Source: Nitrosomonas sp.
GTDB taxonomy: Bacteria; Pseudomonadota; Gammaproteobacteria; Burkholderiales; Nitrosomonadaceae
Assembly: GCF_022842015.1 (NCBI RefSeq)
Contig: NZ_JALHQJ010000013.1
Location: forward strand, 1 to 47,820
Reading direction: 5' to 3'
Length of the DNA stretch: 47,820 bases
Part shown: positions 6,894-15,126 of the stretch, piece after piece
How the letters are laid out: every line of letters begins with the position of its first letter
Numbering within the stretch: position 1 is the stretch's first letter
Program-made: the position numbers and the translations under genes
Notes under the pieces: generated by a model
Databases searched by the model: none
Told to the model about the DNA's origin: nothing
Seen by the model: only the letters and a program-made list of their open reading frames with translations

Positions 6894-7410
6894 AGAAATG
6901 CAATTATCCAACCATCAAAAATCGTTGATGATCTCACTTGGCCATTATTCTCCGCCGGTTACGAAAGAGCATGCAGAGCCAGAACAAAGCGGACAGGGAA
7001 AGGCAAAGAGAAAGCCTGTTGAAAGGCGAACACTGTCGATGCGTGAGCCGGATATCAAGTGGAGGGAAATTAGGCGCTGGATTAAAAAATACTTGCTTGA
7101 TGTGGGTTATGAGTCAAGCGATTACAAAGATTTGTATCGGATAGCCAAAGAAGCTGGATTGGATCTTGAGTGTTGGCCAGGAAAGATAGTCGGATTGAGA
7201 TCATTCGCAAACCATGCGCTTAAAGTGAGATTGGAACTTGGATTGCCATCGATCAGAAGAACCGGATTGAAAGAGAAAATCTTAGGGAAATTTAATGATG
7301 GATTCTCTGAAAAGGCAATCGCCAAGCTGCTGGATTGCAATCACAGTCACGTTTACAACACTCTGATTATAGCTGGAAAGATAAAGAAAAGAACGACAAA
7401 AGTTTACTAG
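6886..7410 (+). CDS. phage protein with C-terminal helix-turn-helix
   Basis: 174 residues from ATG 6886, with AGAGGA 9 bases upstream; it overlaps the previous gene by 8 bases. The N-terminal ~50 residues are polar and basic (GKAKRKPVERR). The middle has WREIRRWIKKYLLDVGY. Residues ~140-168 (NDGFSEKAIAKLLDCNHSHV, YNTLIIAGKI) look like a resolvase/sigma-type helix-turn-helix. Probably DNA-binding; target unknown. Confidence 0.6.
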   Translation: MSEEMQLSNHQKSLMISLGHYSPPVTKEHAEPEQSGQGKAKRKPVERRTLSMREPDIKWREIRRWIKKYLLDVGYESSDYKDLYRIAKEAGLDLECWPGKIVGLRSFANHALKVRLELGLPSIRRTGLKEKILGKFNDGFSEKAIAKLLDCNHSHVYNTLIIAGKIKKRTTKVY

Positions 7411-7455
7411 CAACACCCTCAAATCAACTCTTAAAAATCAACATGGAGAATAAGC

Positions 7456-8148
7456 ATGACCAATAAATCAAGCGATTTCAGACAAATGACAGCAGATACG
7501 GTTGGCAAAGACTTGCTTGGCGCGCTGGTAACGGAAATCAAGTTGCTTCCTGACGTATGGCCAAAAATGTCGAAAAAAAAGCAGGATGATGTTATCGACC
7601 GACTGCGCAGCCGTGTTGAAGATAATGTGCGCATGGCTGTTTACACCATAGCATCAAGAGACCGCACGGTAGTTGCTGGAAGTATCGATCAAATAACGAT
7701 CAAAGATGGCGTGAAGGCTGTTATCAAATTTGGATCGCACTCGGAGAACTTGGGTGGGCTATATGAAGCGGCCAGCGAAAGTAAGTCTGTTTTAGTGGTT
7801 GTTGCAGATGCGGGGGAGTTTACCCAGGGAATAAATCAAGTGGCCGGCGAGGATGATCAGCGCGCCATGGACCTTGGCCATGAATATAACCAAAACGATG
7901 GTGGCGGTATGGATGGGGCGTTAGAGGTTAATCCTGACACTGGGGAGGTACTTGGATTGCCTGAAAGTGTTATTACCCAGGAAGAATTGGATGCTGCTTA
8001 CCTGCAGGGATATAAGGCCGCCGAAGAAGGTAAGACACAAGCAGATTGCCCGATAGTTGCCGCAGAACTTGTTATTGAATGGGTAAATGGCTTCAAAGAC
8101 TGGCACGAAGAACAAAACGACGAAAACGACGACAAGGACGCAGCCTAA
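7456..8148 (+). CDS. phage protein with RMF-like C-terminal domain
   Basis: 230 residues. The N-terminal ~125 residues (LLPDVWPKMSKKKQDDVIDR, LRSRVEDNVRMAVYTIASRD, TVVAGSIDQITIKDGVKAVI) form a domain I know only as a companion of phage RecT genes. The tail, ~180-217 (YLQGYKAAEEGKTQADCPIV, then EWVNGFKDW), closely follows ribosome modulation factor: a G-Y-x-A start, a G-K/R-x3-x-x-C-P turn and a W-x-x-G-[FW] end. RMF binds the ribosome to form hibernating 100S particles. Here it could bind ribosomes or simply reuse the fold. GGAG lies 6-7 bases before the ATG. Confidence 0.6.
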   Translation: MTNKSSDFRQMTADTVGKDLLGALVTEIKLLPDVWPKMSKKKQDDVIDRLRSRVEDNVRMAVYTIASRDRTVVAGSIDQITIKDGVKAVIKFGSHSENLGGLYEAASESKSVLVVVADAGEFTQGINQVAGEDDQRAMDLGHEYNQNDGGGMDGALEVNPDTGEVLGLPESVITQEELDAAYLQGYKAAEEGKTQADCPIVAAELVIEWVNGFKDWHEEQNDENDDKDAA

Positions 8149-8149
8149 A

Positions 8150-9886
8150 ATGAGAATCGACAAAATATCATCACGCGGCACCGTAGCAATCAATGAAGTT
8201 GATATTGAAATTAACTCTCCAATAACCTTGGTTTGCGGTGCCAATCGCGCGGGGAAATCAAGCCTATACAACGGCATACGCCATGCATTCACCGGCGTGA
8301 ACCCTTGTGAGCCGTTGAAAAAGAATTACGGCCTGTTAATCAATCGCGCCGATGACAATAATGTTGGTTACACGTTCGTAGATTATAACGACAACCAAAG
8401 AGCATGCATCACCCTACCGAACGGCACGCACGAACTGACAGAACAACTGCCGTTTGCTCTGCCTTATTTGCTGAACCCTTCACTGTTCGCTGCAAGCACA
8501 ACCGACGAACGCCGTCAATTTCTATTTAATCTTGGCAATCTCAGAAGTGATGGCGCAGAAGTAAGAGAAAAACTGCTGCAGCGCGGGTGCTCTGAGGGCG
8601 ATGTTGATGAAGTATTGCCTTTTTTGAAATCAAGTTTTGACAATGCAAATAAGCACGCAATGAACAAGATCAAAGAAGCACGCGCAAACTGGAAAGCTAC
8701 TGCCGGTGAGGTTTATGGAGACAAGAAAGCGGAGGGCTGGAAAGCTCAAAAACCAGAAATTGATAATGAAGCGGCAACTGTTCGGAGAAACCGAATAGTT
8801 AATATTGACGACGAAATTGAAGATCAAGTTCAAAAACTGGGTGCAATTCAAGCCGAAGTCAACGGAGTGAAAGCAAGAAATTCTGAGGTTATCAGACTGC
8901 GCGATATCGCTGAAAAGACCGGCAGAATCGAAGAAAAATTGAAGAAAGACCAGCAGGAAGTTATTGTCTGGATCGGCAAAGTGAATGAAGCTCGTTTATT
9001 CGCCACCGGATCAGCACCTGGAAGCACGGCTTGCAAATGCCCTGAGTGCGATGCTGAGTTAGTATTTAATGGCAAAGAATTGCTCAAACGTAACGGCGAT
9101 TTGCATGGCGATGATGAAGCAGCGGTAAAACTTCCGGAATATGAAAAAACCTTAACGATGTTAAGAAATGCTGTTGCAAACGGAGAGCGTGATCTACAGG
9201 CTGCAATCACTGCGAGAGATCAATTGGCAGTGCTTGAAAAGCAGAACGGTCAAGCGCCAAATGAAGATGCGCTAATTGAGATCAAAACCAAAATTGAATC
9301 TCTGAAAGCAACGCGCAAACAGTTGCAAGATGAATTGAATGTTCTGAATCAAAACATCAACGCCGCCAACGAAGCTGACAAAAAAACCAAACAGGCCGCT
9401 CGATATCACGAGGAAGCAAAAGCATGGGATTTGATTGCAAACGCCCTATCGCCCGAGGGAATTCCGAGCGAAATGCTCTCTGCAGCACTGGACCCGGTAA
9501 ATGCCCGGATCGCGTGTAGTATTCAAGCGCTGAATTTCCCTGGCAAAGTGCGAATAGAAAACGATATGACGATCATGGAAGATAACGGGAAGCTATATTC
9601 ATTCAGTTCAAAAGCCACAAAGCTTCTGATTGATTCGATGATTGCGGAAGCTATCAGTTACGTTTCAGGAATCAAGTTTTTTATGATCGATGAGTGGGAT
9701 CTTCTTGATATGCCTAGCCGCAGTACGTATCTTAACTGGTTGATTGATTTATCCGAAAACAATGAAATTGATTCTGTAATTTTATTCGGGACTCTCAAGA
9801 TGCAACCGACAGGATTACCATCGACGATCTCATCATTCTGGATTGAAAACGGCGTGGTTCAGGATAGAAAGGCTGAAGCTGCGTAA
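8150..9886 (+). CDS. Rad50/SbcC-like ATPase with zinc hook
   Basis: 578 residues from ATG 8150, one base after the preceding stop; the 8087 start would overlap the RMF-like tail in another frame. Walker A is GANRAGKSS (~30-38). Long charged coiled-coil arms (~165-290 and ~345-435) flank a C-K-C-P-E-C zinc-hook motif (Cys295, 297, 300). After the second arm come FSSKATKLLIDSM in the signature region and FFMIDEWDLLD as Walker B. Similar proteins accompany phage exonuclease/annealase pairs and help process or tether DNA ends. No SbcD-type nuclease is encoded nearby, so the Fe-S exonuclease may be its partner. Confidence 0.75.
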   Translation: MRIDKISSRGTVAINEVDIEINSPITLVCGANRAGKSSLYNGIRHAFTGVNPCEPLKKNYGLLINRADDNNVGYTFVDYNDNQRACITLPNGTHELTEQLPFALPYLLNPSLFAASTTDERRQFLFNLGNLRSDGAEVREKLLQRGCSEGDVDEVLPFLKSSFDNANKHAMNKIKEARANWKATAGEVYGDKKAEGWKAQKPEIDNEAATVRRNRIVNIDDEIEDQVQKLGAIQAEVNGVKARNSEVIRLRDIAEKTGRIEEKLKKDQQEVIVWIGKVNEARLFATGSAPGSTACKCPECDAELVFNGKELLKRNGDLHGDDEAAVKLPEYEKTLTMLRNAVANGERDLQAAITARDQLAVLEKQNGQAPNEDALIEIKTKIESLKATRKQLQDELNVLNQNINAANEADKKTKQAARYHEEAKAWDLIANALSPEGIPSEMLSAALDPVNARIACSIQALNFPGKVRIENDMTIMEDNGKLYSFSSKATKLLIDSMIAEAISYVSGIKFFMIDEWDLLDMPSRSTYLNWLIDLSENNEIDSVILFGTLKMQPTGLPSTISSFWIENGVVQDRKAEAA

Positions 9887-9976
9887 ATGAATTTCATCCT
9901 TGAAACATTAAAAATTATTGCGTTTGGAATCTCTGCAATTCTACTGATTGAGTGGATTAAGTACATCGCTCAGTAA
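9887..9976 (+). CDS. 29-residue membrane peptide
   Basis: ATG follows the stop of the ATPase gene with no gap (TAA-ATG). The peptide starts MNFILETLKII and has one hydrophobic span (IIAFGISAILLIEWI), ending KYIAQ. The direct stop-start contact and membrane-like composition make it a plausible small gene. Confidence 0.45.
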   Translation: MNFILETLKIIAFGISAILLIEWIKYIAQ

Positions 9977-10044
9977 TGGAAAAGACATTCAAATAGAAGC
10001 ACGTCTGGGTTATCGAATTTGAGGTTATAGCGAAATAAACAGAT

Positions 10045-10079
10045 GTGGCCACCAAGGGTTTCTACGTCTTGGCGGCCAC
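10045..10079. repeat. 12-base inverted repeat (RNA hairpin)
   Basis: GTGGCCACCAAG and CTTGGCGGCCAC pair with one A-C mismatch around an 11-base loop. No T run follows, so it is not a standard terminator. It lies in the noncoding stretch 9977-10181 between two membrane-peptide genes and could protect or structure the mRNA. Confidence 0.55.
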
Positions 10080-10181
10080 GGAGATACTATGCAATTTATT
10101 TAACGGCCATGAATTGAGAATCTTTAGTTTAACAAGAATCGAATCCAATCATTGGCAATAACTAACGGCAAAGGTGCAATT

Positions 10182-10370
10182 ATGATCGAATTATTACTGG
10201 CTATCTTAGTAGCAATACCAACTGTATATCTTATATTTTCTGGAATATTTTTTCTAAAAACATACCCAACCATCACAAAACACAGTAAAGATTTAGGGAT
10301 AAAACTTAAAAAATTTAATGAAGCAATGGATGAGACCGAACAGAAAGTTGATTCACCAGATCGTCCGTGA
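10182..10370 (+). CDS. small single-span membrane protein
   Basis: 62 residues from ATG 10182, with AAAGGTG upstream. The first ~30 residues are a membrane segment (MIELLLAILVAIPTVYLIFS), followed by a short basic, helical cytoplasmic tail (KDLGIKLKKFNEAMDETEQK). An earlier in-frame start at 10152 lacks a ribosome-binding site. Function unknown. Confidence 0.5.
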   Translation: MIELLLAILVAIPTVYLIFSGIFFLKTYPTITKHSKDLGIKLKKFNEAMDETEQKVDSPDRP

Positions 10371-10423
10371 CAGGAATTGCCGCAACGACAAAAAAATCAT
10401 AAATATTTATAAAGAAGATCAAG

Positions 10424-10486
10424 ATGGGCAATAACCAGATAACTTTATATTGCTTCCTAGCATTCTGTCTCGTGATGCCTATTTAA
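10424..10486 (+). CDS. possible 20-residue hydrophobic peptide
   Basis: ATG 10424 encodes MGNNQITLYCFLAFCLVMPI. The only support is its hydrophobic content and its place between two early genes. No good ribosome-binding site is present, so this may be chance. Confidence 0.2.
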   Translation: MGNNQITLYCFLAFCLVMPI

Positions 10487-10508
10487 TAAACAGTCCTATC
10501 AAAAAGCC

Positions 10509-10796
10509 ATGCCAGTCACCCAATACATCACGATAGATAAATTTTGCTCTGAATCAGGCTATACTCCTGATGCTGTCAGGTCTAAAATTAGCCGCGGGGA
10601 TTGGTCGCAGGGTAAAGAATTTGTGAAAGCTCCAGATGGCAGGATATTGATTAATTTATCGGGGTATGAAGCATGGGTGGAAACAAGTATCCGGGCGTCA
10701 GGGCAGCCAGTAGCACATCTATCGAGATCGATTTCTACTATCAAAACAAACGATGCAAAGAGCGGCTCAAACTTGAGCCCACTCCCGCTAACTTAA
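10509..10796 (+). CDS. putative excisionase (Xis-like)
   Basis: 95 residues. The N-terminus (YITIDKFCSESGYTPDAVRS, then KISRGDWSQGKEF) has the winged-helix look of phage excisionases, and DGRILINLSGYEAWVE is the typical end of the domain. It overlaps the integrase start by 124 bases in another frame, an arrangement familiar from xis-int pairs. The last ~35 residues, which lie inside int, are low complexity and may have no role. No clear ribosome-binding site precedes the ATG. Confidence 0.65.
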   Translation: MPVTQYITIDKFCSESGYTPDAVRSKISRGDWSQGKEFVKAPDGRILINLSGYEAWVETSIRASGQPVAHLSRSISTIKTNDAKSGSNLSPLPLT

Positions 10797-11824
10797 AAAA
10801 AGCGTCCAATCATCGCGCAGCAATTCTGTCCGCAATCGATTCCGGAACATTTGATTACGCATTCACTTTTCCTGAGTCTAAGAATTCCAATAAATTCGCA
10901 CCAACACAATACACAGTACGAACCTATCTCAGTGAATGGCTGGAAAATAAGAAGCCAACTATCAAAGCGAGTACGCACAGAGATTACAGCAAGACCATCA
11001 GGAACCTGATAACACCACAATTCGGCCACAAATTGTTGCACGCTTTAAGTCGAAATGATGTCCGCACCTGGGCAGCCAGGTTAGAATGTTCCAACAAAAG
11101 AATTTCAAACATACTAAGTCCGCTGAGAGCCGCGCTACATGACGCGCACCACGATGATCTGATTGCATCCAATCCACTATACGGCTGGACATATAGACGC
11201 AACGAACCGCCAACACCCAAAAAACATATTGACCCGTTCACGCAGGAAGAACAGCAGAAAATTTTCGACACATCAACCGGCCAGATCAGGAATCAATGCA
11301 CTGTTTTTTTTTGGACCGGTATGAGAACGAGCGAGTTGGTTGCTCTTGAGTGGGCAGATATCGACTGGAGCAGAAAGAAAATCAGGATAAATAAGGCGTT
11401 CACCGAAGCATCAAAGGTTGATGAGACAACTAAAACAGCGCGCGGAGTACGTGAAATAGACATGCTCCAACCAGTGGAACAAGCATTACTGGATCAAAAG
11501 CAGTACACGCTGCTCAAAGCTGGGAAAATATTCAACAACCCGAATACAGGAAAGCCGTGGTCAGGCGACCAGGTAATCAGAAAATCATTATGGCTACCGC
11601 TACTCAAACGCGCAGGCGTGAGATATAGAAATCCATACCAAACCAGGCACACCTATGCATCAATGATGCTGTCTGCTGGAGAGCCGCTGGCATGGGTATC
11701 TTCACAAATGGGTCATTCAAGCATACTGATCACCGCTCAAACCTATGCAAAATGGATTTCAAATGACGATCACCAGGGCAGCAAAGCCCTGGAAATGTTC
11801 GGCAAGCATTTATCTGAAACGTAA
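10673..11824 (+). CDS. int: prophage tyrosine integrase
   Basis: 383 residues. The N-terminal arm-binding domain (GNKYPGVRAASSTSIEIDFY, then QNKRCKERLKL) is of the DUF3596 type. The core-binding domain is ~85-175. The catalytic domain has Arg in TGMRTSELVALEW (~218), HTYASM within YRNPYQTRHTYASM (R-x-x-H variant), GHSS and the nucleophile Tyr in AQTYAKW (~361). The gene points at the tRNA-derived attachment site 75 bases downstream, as expected for int. GGGG lies about 10 bases before ATG 10673, inside the putative xis gene. Confidence 0.92.
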   Translation: MGGNKYPGVRAASSTSIEIDFYYQNKRCKERLKLEPTPANLKKASNHRAAILSAIDSGTFDYAFTFPESKNSNKFAPTQYTVRTYLSEWLENKKPTIKASTHRDYSKTIRNLITPQFGHKLLHALSRNDVRTWAARLECSNKRISNILSPLRAALHDAHHDDLIASNPLYGWTYRRNEPPTPKKHIDPFTQEEQQKIFDTSTGQIRNQCTVFFWTGMRTSELVALEWADIDWSRKKIRINKAFTEASKVDETTKTARGVREIDMLQPVEQALLDQKQYTLLKAGKIFNNPNTGKPWSGDQVIRKSLWLPLLKRAGVRYRNPYQTRHTYASMMLSAGEPLAWVSSQMGHSSILITAQTYAKWISNDDHQGSKALEMFGKHLSET

Positions 11825-11898
11825 GTTGCTTGGTCAACATTTAGTCAACATCAAAAACGCAACCTCTATAAAACAATCACTTATAGATCAATAAGGCT

Positions 11899-11923
11899 GG
11901 TTCGAATCCCGCCTTCTCCGCCA
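11899..11923 (+). other. prophage attachment site: 3' end of a serine-type tRNA
   Basis: GGTTCGAATCCCGCCTTCTC then CGCCA is a complete T-loop, 3' T-stem, acceptor strand (CTTCTCC), discriminator G and CCA. The bases to its left do not form the rest of a tRNA: the T-stem pair 51-63 is already mismatched. The piece is therefore the copy left at one prophage end. The intact gene, starting GGAGAAG, should stand at the other end, outside the window. Confidence 0.75.
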
Positions 11924-11946
11924 TTATTTAACATAAAATCAATAGT

Positions 11947-12035
11947 CTATTTATCAATTTTGCCCAAATGCTGCCCGTACATCTCGGCTGCCTTTGCCCC
12001 ATGTTGCTCATTATTGTTAATCCAGCGAGCATATG
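11947..12035 (-). pseudogene. C-terminal relic of a second integrase
   Basis: On the minus strand one frame reads RTYARWINNNEQHGAKAAEM then YGQHLGKIDK and stops at 11947. It matches, piece by piece, the end of the resident integrase (QTYAKWISNDDHQGSKALEM, FGKHLSET) and includes the catalytic Tyr. Upstream the frame is lost. It points toward the same tRNA end from the opposite side, so an earlier element probably used this site. Confidence 0.7.
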
Positions 12036-12206
12036 TTCTAGCTGCAACGCAATCAAAAAAATCAGCATAACCGCCAGATCTTCATAATTCAGAACATTTT
12101 TACCCATTTTGGCGTAAAAACTGGATAACAGGTCACTACCGATACCAACGATCAGGAGCATCACAAATAGCTGAAACCAACACCCAGAACTGTTTTAAAG
12201 TAGTTT
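12036..12206. other. decayed sequence beside the attachment site
   Basis: No convincing gene. The minus-strand frame 11928-12164 is hydrophobic but shares its 3' part with the integrase relic in the wrong frame, so it is not counted as a gene. Confidence 0.4.
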
Positions 12207-12413
12207 ATGGCTATATCTGATATCCATCGTACGCCACCAAAGCCTAAAAAGAAGATTCCTGCTTACATGAAGTACCCAAGATGAAATTTGAAGTGGTACC
12301 GCAAAACTGGACAGGTTGTTAAGCTCTGTTATGGACAACTACCTTTTGAAGCTGCTGTTCCAAGATGGCAATTAGCGAGAATTTTTCAGGGACGACTATC
12401 TAGTAGGCCCTAA
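12207..12413 (+). pseudogene. interrupted ORF of unknown family
   Basis: One frame runs from ATG 12207 to TAA 12411-12413 (68 codons) with a single internal TGA at codon 26. The parts read MAISDIHRTPPKPKKKIPAY MKYPR and NLKWYRKTGQVVKLCYGQL. The composition is protein-like and basic on both sides of the stop, so a nonsense mutation in a small gene is possible. Chance cannot be excluded. Confidence 0.3.
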
Positions 12414-12447
12414 AAGGGTATCGAATAATAATTAATCCGAGCTCTGA

Positions 12448-12731
12448 TCAAATCCGGTGTATGGAGAATCTGCGGCGGCTTATTTTTGGCTCCTCGATTT
12501 GTTTAATGTCGTCAATGATAGCCAGCTTGGGCGCTTCCTTTGGGACCTGTTGATTCAAATCCACTAATAATTCTGTTCAACTGCCCTTCGATTCACGATA
12601 GCCGCCGGATAATATCAGCAATTCTTTAAGCCCCTATTTCATCAAAACCAAAAATCACTCAAAGGCATAAGCGATCATCCATACATTGTTGCAAGCACCA
12701 ATAGACAAGGCATAAACATAACGCCCGCCAG
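12448..12731 (-). pseudogene. IS256 (mutator)-family transposase fragment
   Basis: Minus-strand pieces in order read RYVYALSIGACNNVWMIAYA, then LKELLILSGGYRESKGS, a stop, TELLVDLNQQVPKEAPKLAI and IDDIKQIEE. These match the IS256-family core, in which a GYRES-x-x-SW-x-ELL-x-DL segment leads to APKLAIGDGALGFW. Here a Trp codon is a stop, the frame changes near 12640, and the catalytic DG after LAI is altered to ID-D. No terminal inverted repeats were found. Confidence 0.6.
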
Positions 12732-12801
12732 TCAGATCACGTTATAATTTATACAACTCTAAGTATGCGCTTGATGCTTTTTCATAAAGGAGAATCCTGT
12801 C

Positions 12802-13983
12802 ATGAAACACCATAAATACCTCATCGTTGGCGGCGGCATGGCTGCCGACTCCGCTGTTCGCGGTATCCGTAAAATTGACCAGCAAGGTGCCATTGCCATG
12901 ATTTGCGAGGAGCGGCATCTGCCTTATGATCGTCCGCCTCTTTCTAAATCGTTATGGAAGGATGCGCCGTATGAATCCATTTGGCGTAATGCCGAAGGAC
13001 TCAATGTCGCAGCACATGTGGGCAAAAAAATTGTGGCACTTGATTCATCCAAGAAAACCGCGACAGATGATGCTGGCAACGTGTACACCTATGAAAAACT
13101 GTTACTAGCCACAGGAGGTTCCGTGCGGCGCTTGCCGGATTTAGACACGAACATAATCTACTTTAGAACCGCCGATGACTATTGCAAGCTGCGTGAATTG
13201 AGTGCACAAGGTTCGGATTTTGTAGTGATCGGGGGAGGCTTTATCGGTTCCGAAATCAGCGCGGCACTTGCCATGAACAACAAGCGGGTCACGATGATTT
13301 TTCCGGAAAGCGGTATCGGTGCACGGGTTTATCCACGACCTCTGGCTGAGTTCATAAATTCCTATTATCGCGAGAAGGGAGTGACCATACTCGCGTCTGA
13401 AACCATCAAATCAGTGCGTGCTACTGCTGGCGGCAAGACCATTGTGACCACGGAAAACGGTACGGAAATTTCCGCAGATGGAATTGTGGCCGGGCTGGGC
13501 ATTCAGCCTAATACCGAATTAGCCGCACAAGCCGGACTTACAGTAGACAACGGCATTATCGTGGACGAACAACTGCGCACGAGCAATCCCGACATCTACG
13601 CAGCAGGCGATGTGGCAAACTTCCATAGCACAGTGCTGGATAAGCGCATGCGCGTGGAACACGAAGACAATTCGAACGTCATGGGGGAGATGGCAGGTCG
13701 AAACATGGCCGGACAATCGGATAGCTATCGTCATCAGCCTTTCTTTTATTCTGACTTGTTTGATCTGAGTTACGAAGCAGTGGGAGAGCTGGATGCAAGT
13801 CTCGACATTATCGAAGACTGGAAGGAACCATTCCGCAAAGGCATCATTTATTATTTACGCGATAATCAGGTGCGCGGCGTCCTACTCTGGAACACCTGGG
13901 GACAGGTTGATGCCGCTACTCAGTTAATTGAAGAAAAAGCCGCTCACTCCCGCGCAACGCTAGAAGGAAGAATAACGGACTAA
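12802..13983 (+). CDS. FAD-dependent NAD(P)H oxidoreductase (ferredoxin/rubredoxin reductase-like)
   Basis: 393 residues. Two dinucleotide folds are visible: LIVGGGMAAD (~7-16) for FAD and FVVIGGGFIGSEISAAL (~144-160) for NAD(P)H. LPYDRPPLSK (~40) and NPDIYAAGDVANF (~264) are typical of ferredoxin-reductase/AIF-like enzymes. The C-terminal ~80 residues contain the expected dimer/substrate domain (FYSDLFDLSYEAVG). It lacks a redox CxxC, so it should pass electrons directly to a partner protein, none of which is encoded next to it. AAGGAG lies upstream of the ATG. It is the first intact chromosomal gene right of the prophage. Confidence 0.8.
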   Translation: MKHHKYLIVGGGMAADSAVRGIRKIDQQGAIAMICEERHLPYDRPPLSKSLWKDAPYESIWRNAEGLNVAAHVGKKIVALDSSKKTATDDAGNVYTYEKLLLATGGSVRRLPDLDTNIIYFRTADDYCKLRELSAQGSDFVVIGGGFIGSEISAALAMNNKRVTMIFPESGIGARVYPRPLAEFINSYYREKGVTILASETIKSVRATAGGKTIVTTENGTEISADGIVAGLGIQPNTELAAQAGLTVDNGIIVDEQLRTSNPDIYAAGDVANFHSTVLDKRMRVEHEDNSNVMGEMAGRNMAGQSDSYRHQPFFYSDLFDLSYEAVGELDASLDIIEDWKEPFRKGIIYYLRDNQVRGVLLWNTWGQVDAATQLIEEKAAHSRATLEGRITD

Positions 13984-14301
13984 TCCCCGTTTCGGTTTTT
14001 CAATCGCGTAAAATGGCTTTGTGAAAGTAAAATCTTGGAATCCTGCCTGAACAATTAGGTTATGCGCTGTTGAATTTTTTATGCTCGGCTCATCCGATAG
14101 TTTTTTGGAATTATTAATTAAGTATTTGCTGTATTTTAAAATAGCTTAATCAAATGATGGGTCAGATAAGTATGCTACTGCCAGCCACACGAAAAAAACA
14201 TTCATTACGCAACGCGTTTTACTGACCGGGAGAGTTTCAGGAAATCTTCCTCGATGCCGAGCAATACGCTGATAAATATGTTTGCCTGATTGCAGGTGAA
14301 T
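13984..14301. other. 318-base gap with no recognised feature
   Basis: AT-rich sequence between two genes that converge on it. No terminator-like hairpin with a T run and no credible small gene were found. Confidence 0.5.
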
Positions 14302-15126
14302 TTATTGCATTTTAGTACGCAGGTAAAGGGTTGTCCTGTTTGATGCCGCTGTTTGCCGTTCTTCGATTTCAAAAAGATCCTTTTTGTCTTTGACGAGATC
14401 CGAGAGTTTTTTGTAGCCATACAGTCTCGAATCAAAATCGGGCTGCAGCTTGGTCAAATAGCTTCCAAACACGCTCAGGTTAGCCCAACCCGTATCATCA
14501 ACGGACTGCTCCAGTGCGGTCAAAACAAATTGTTCGGGAAATTGCGGTTTTTGCTCTACTGCTTTAGTGGTGGCTTTGGCTTTGGTTGATTTCTTTTTCG
14601 TCTTCACTTCGGGTGGCAATGGGTCAGATTCAGTGACTCGGCTGGAACGCAGAATTTCGGTGAATACAAACTTGTTACACGCATTGCGAAAGGCATCCGG
14701 TGTTTTCTTTTCGCCAAACCCAAGTACCGTAAGCCCCTCTTCGCGCAACCGCATGGCAAGCCCGGTAAAATCACTGTCGCTAGTGATCAGACAAAACCCA
14801 TCAAATTTATTTGTATAGAGAAGATCCATCGCATCAATAATCAATGCGCTATCGGTCGCATTCTTTCCGGTGGTATAGGCAAATTGTTGAACCGGCTTGA
14901 TTGCATACTTTTGCAGCACTTTTTTCCAGGATGCGCTGGCTGGCGATGTGAAATCACCATAAATACGCTTGACCGTTGCTTCCCCGAAACGCGCAATTTC
15001 AGCAAGCAACGCTTCTATAACGGCGGCCTGAGCATTATCTGCATCAATCAACACGGCCAATCGCAAGGTTGGTTCTTCAAGTTCATTTTTCACAATTTGT
15101 CGTGGAGAGGCCAAAATTACTCCCAT
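14302..15126 (-). CDS. NYN-domain RNA-binding/nuclease protein with OST-HTH (LOTUS) domain
   Basis: 274 residues. The NYN domain spans ~22-150: LAVLIDADNAQ with acidic residues 28 and 30, then DSALIIDAMDLLY, LITSDSDFTGLAMRLREEG and VLGFGEKKTPDAFRNAC. These Asp clusters form the PIN-like metal site. A basic linker (PPEVKTKKKSTKAKATTK) leads to an OST-HTH/LOTUS-like domain at ~195-262 (LSVFGSYLTKLQPDFDSRLY, GYKKLSDLV). Such LabA/DUF88 proteins are thought to cleave or bind RNA; the target is unknown. It is a stand-alone gene. Confidence 0.85.
   Translation of the reverse strand: MGVILASPRQIVKNELEEPTLRLAVLIDADNAQAAVIEALLAEIARFGEATVKRIYGDFTSPASASWKKVLQKYAIKPVQQFAYTTGKNATDSALIIDAMDLLYTNKFDGFCLITSDSDFTGLAMRLREEGLTVLGFGEKKTPDAFRNACNKFVFTEILRSSRVTESDPLPPEVKTKKKSTKAKATTKAVEQKPQFPEQFVLTALEQSVDDTGWANLSVFGSYLTKLQPDFDSRLYGYKKLSDLVKDKKDLFEIEERQTAASNRTTLYLRTKMQ

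Noticed and set aside
8087..8149. Longer start of the Rad50-like ATPase
   Set aside because: These 21 codons lie inside the RMF-like tail of the previous gene in another frame; ATG 8150 directly after its stop fits better.
11880..11923. Complete tRNA gene
   Set aside because: Only the T-loop, 3' T-stem and acceptor strand are present; no anticodon or D arm can be drawn upstream.
11928..12164. 78-residue hydrophobic minus-strand frame next to the attachment site
   Set aside because: The neighbouring frame carries the recognisable integrase C-terminus, so this one is a shadow of a pseudogene.
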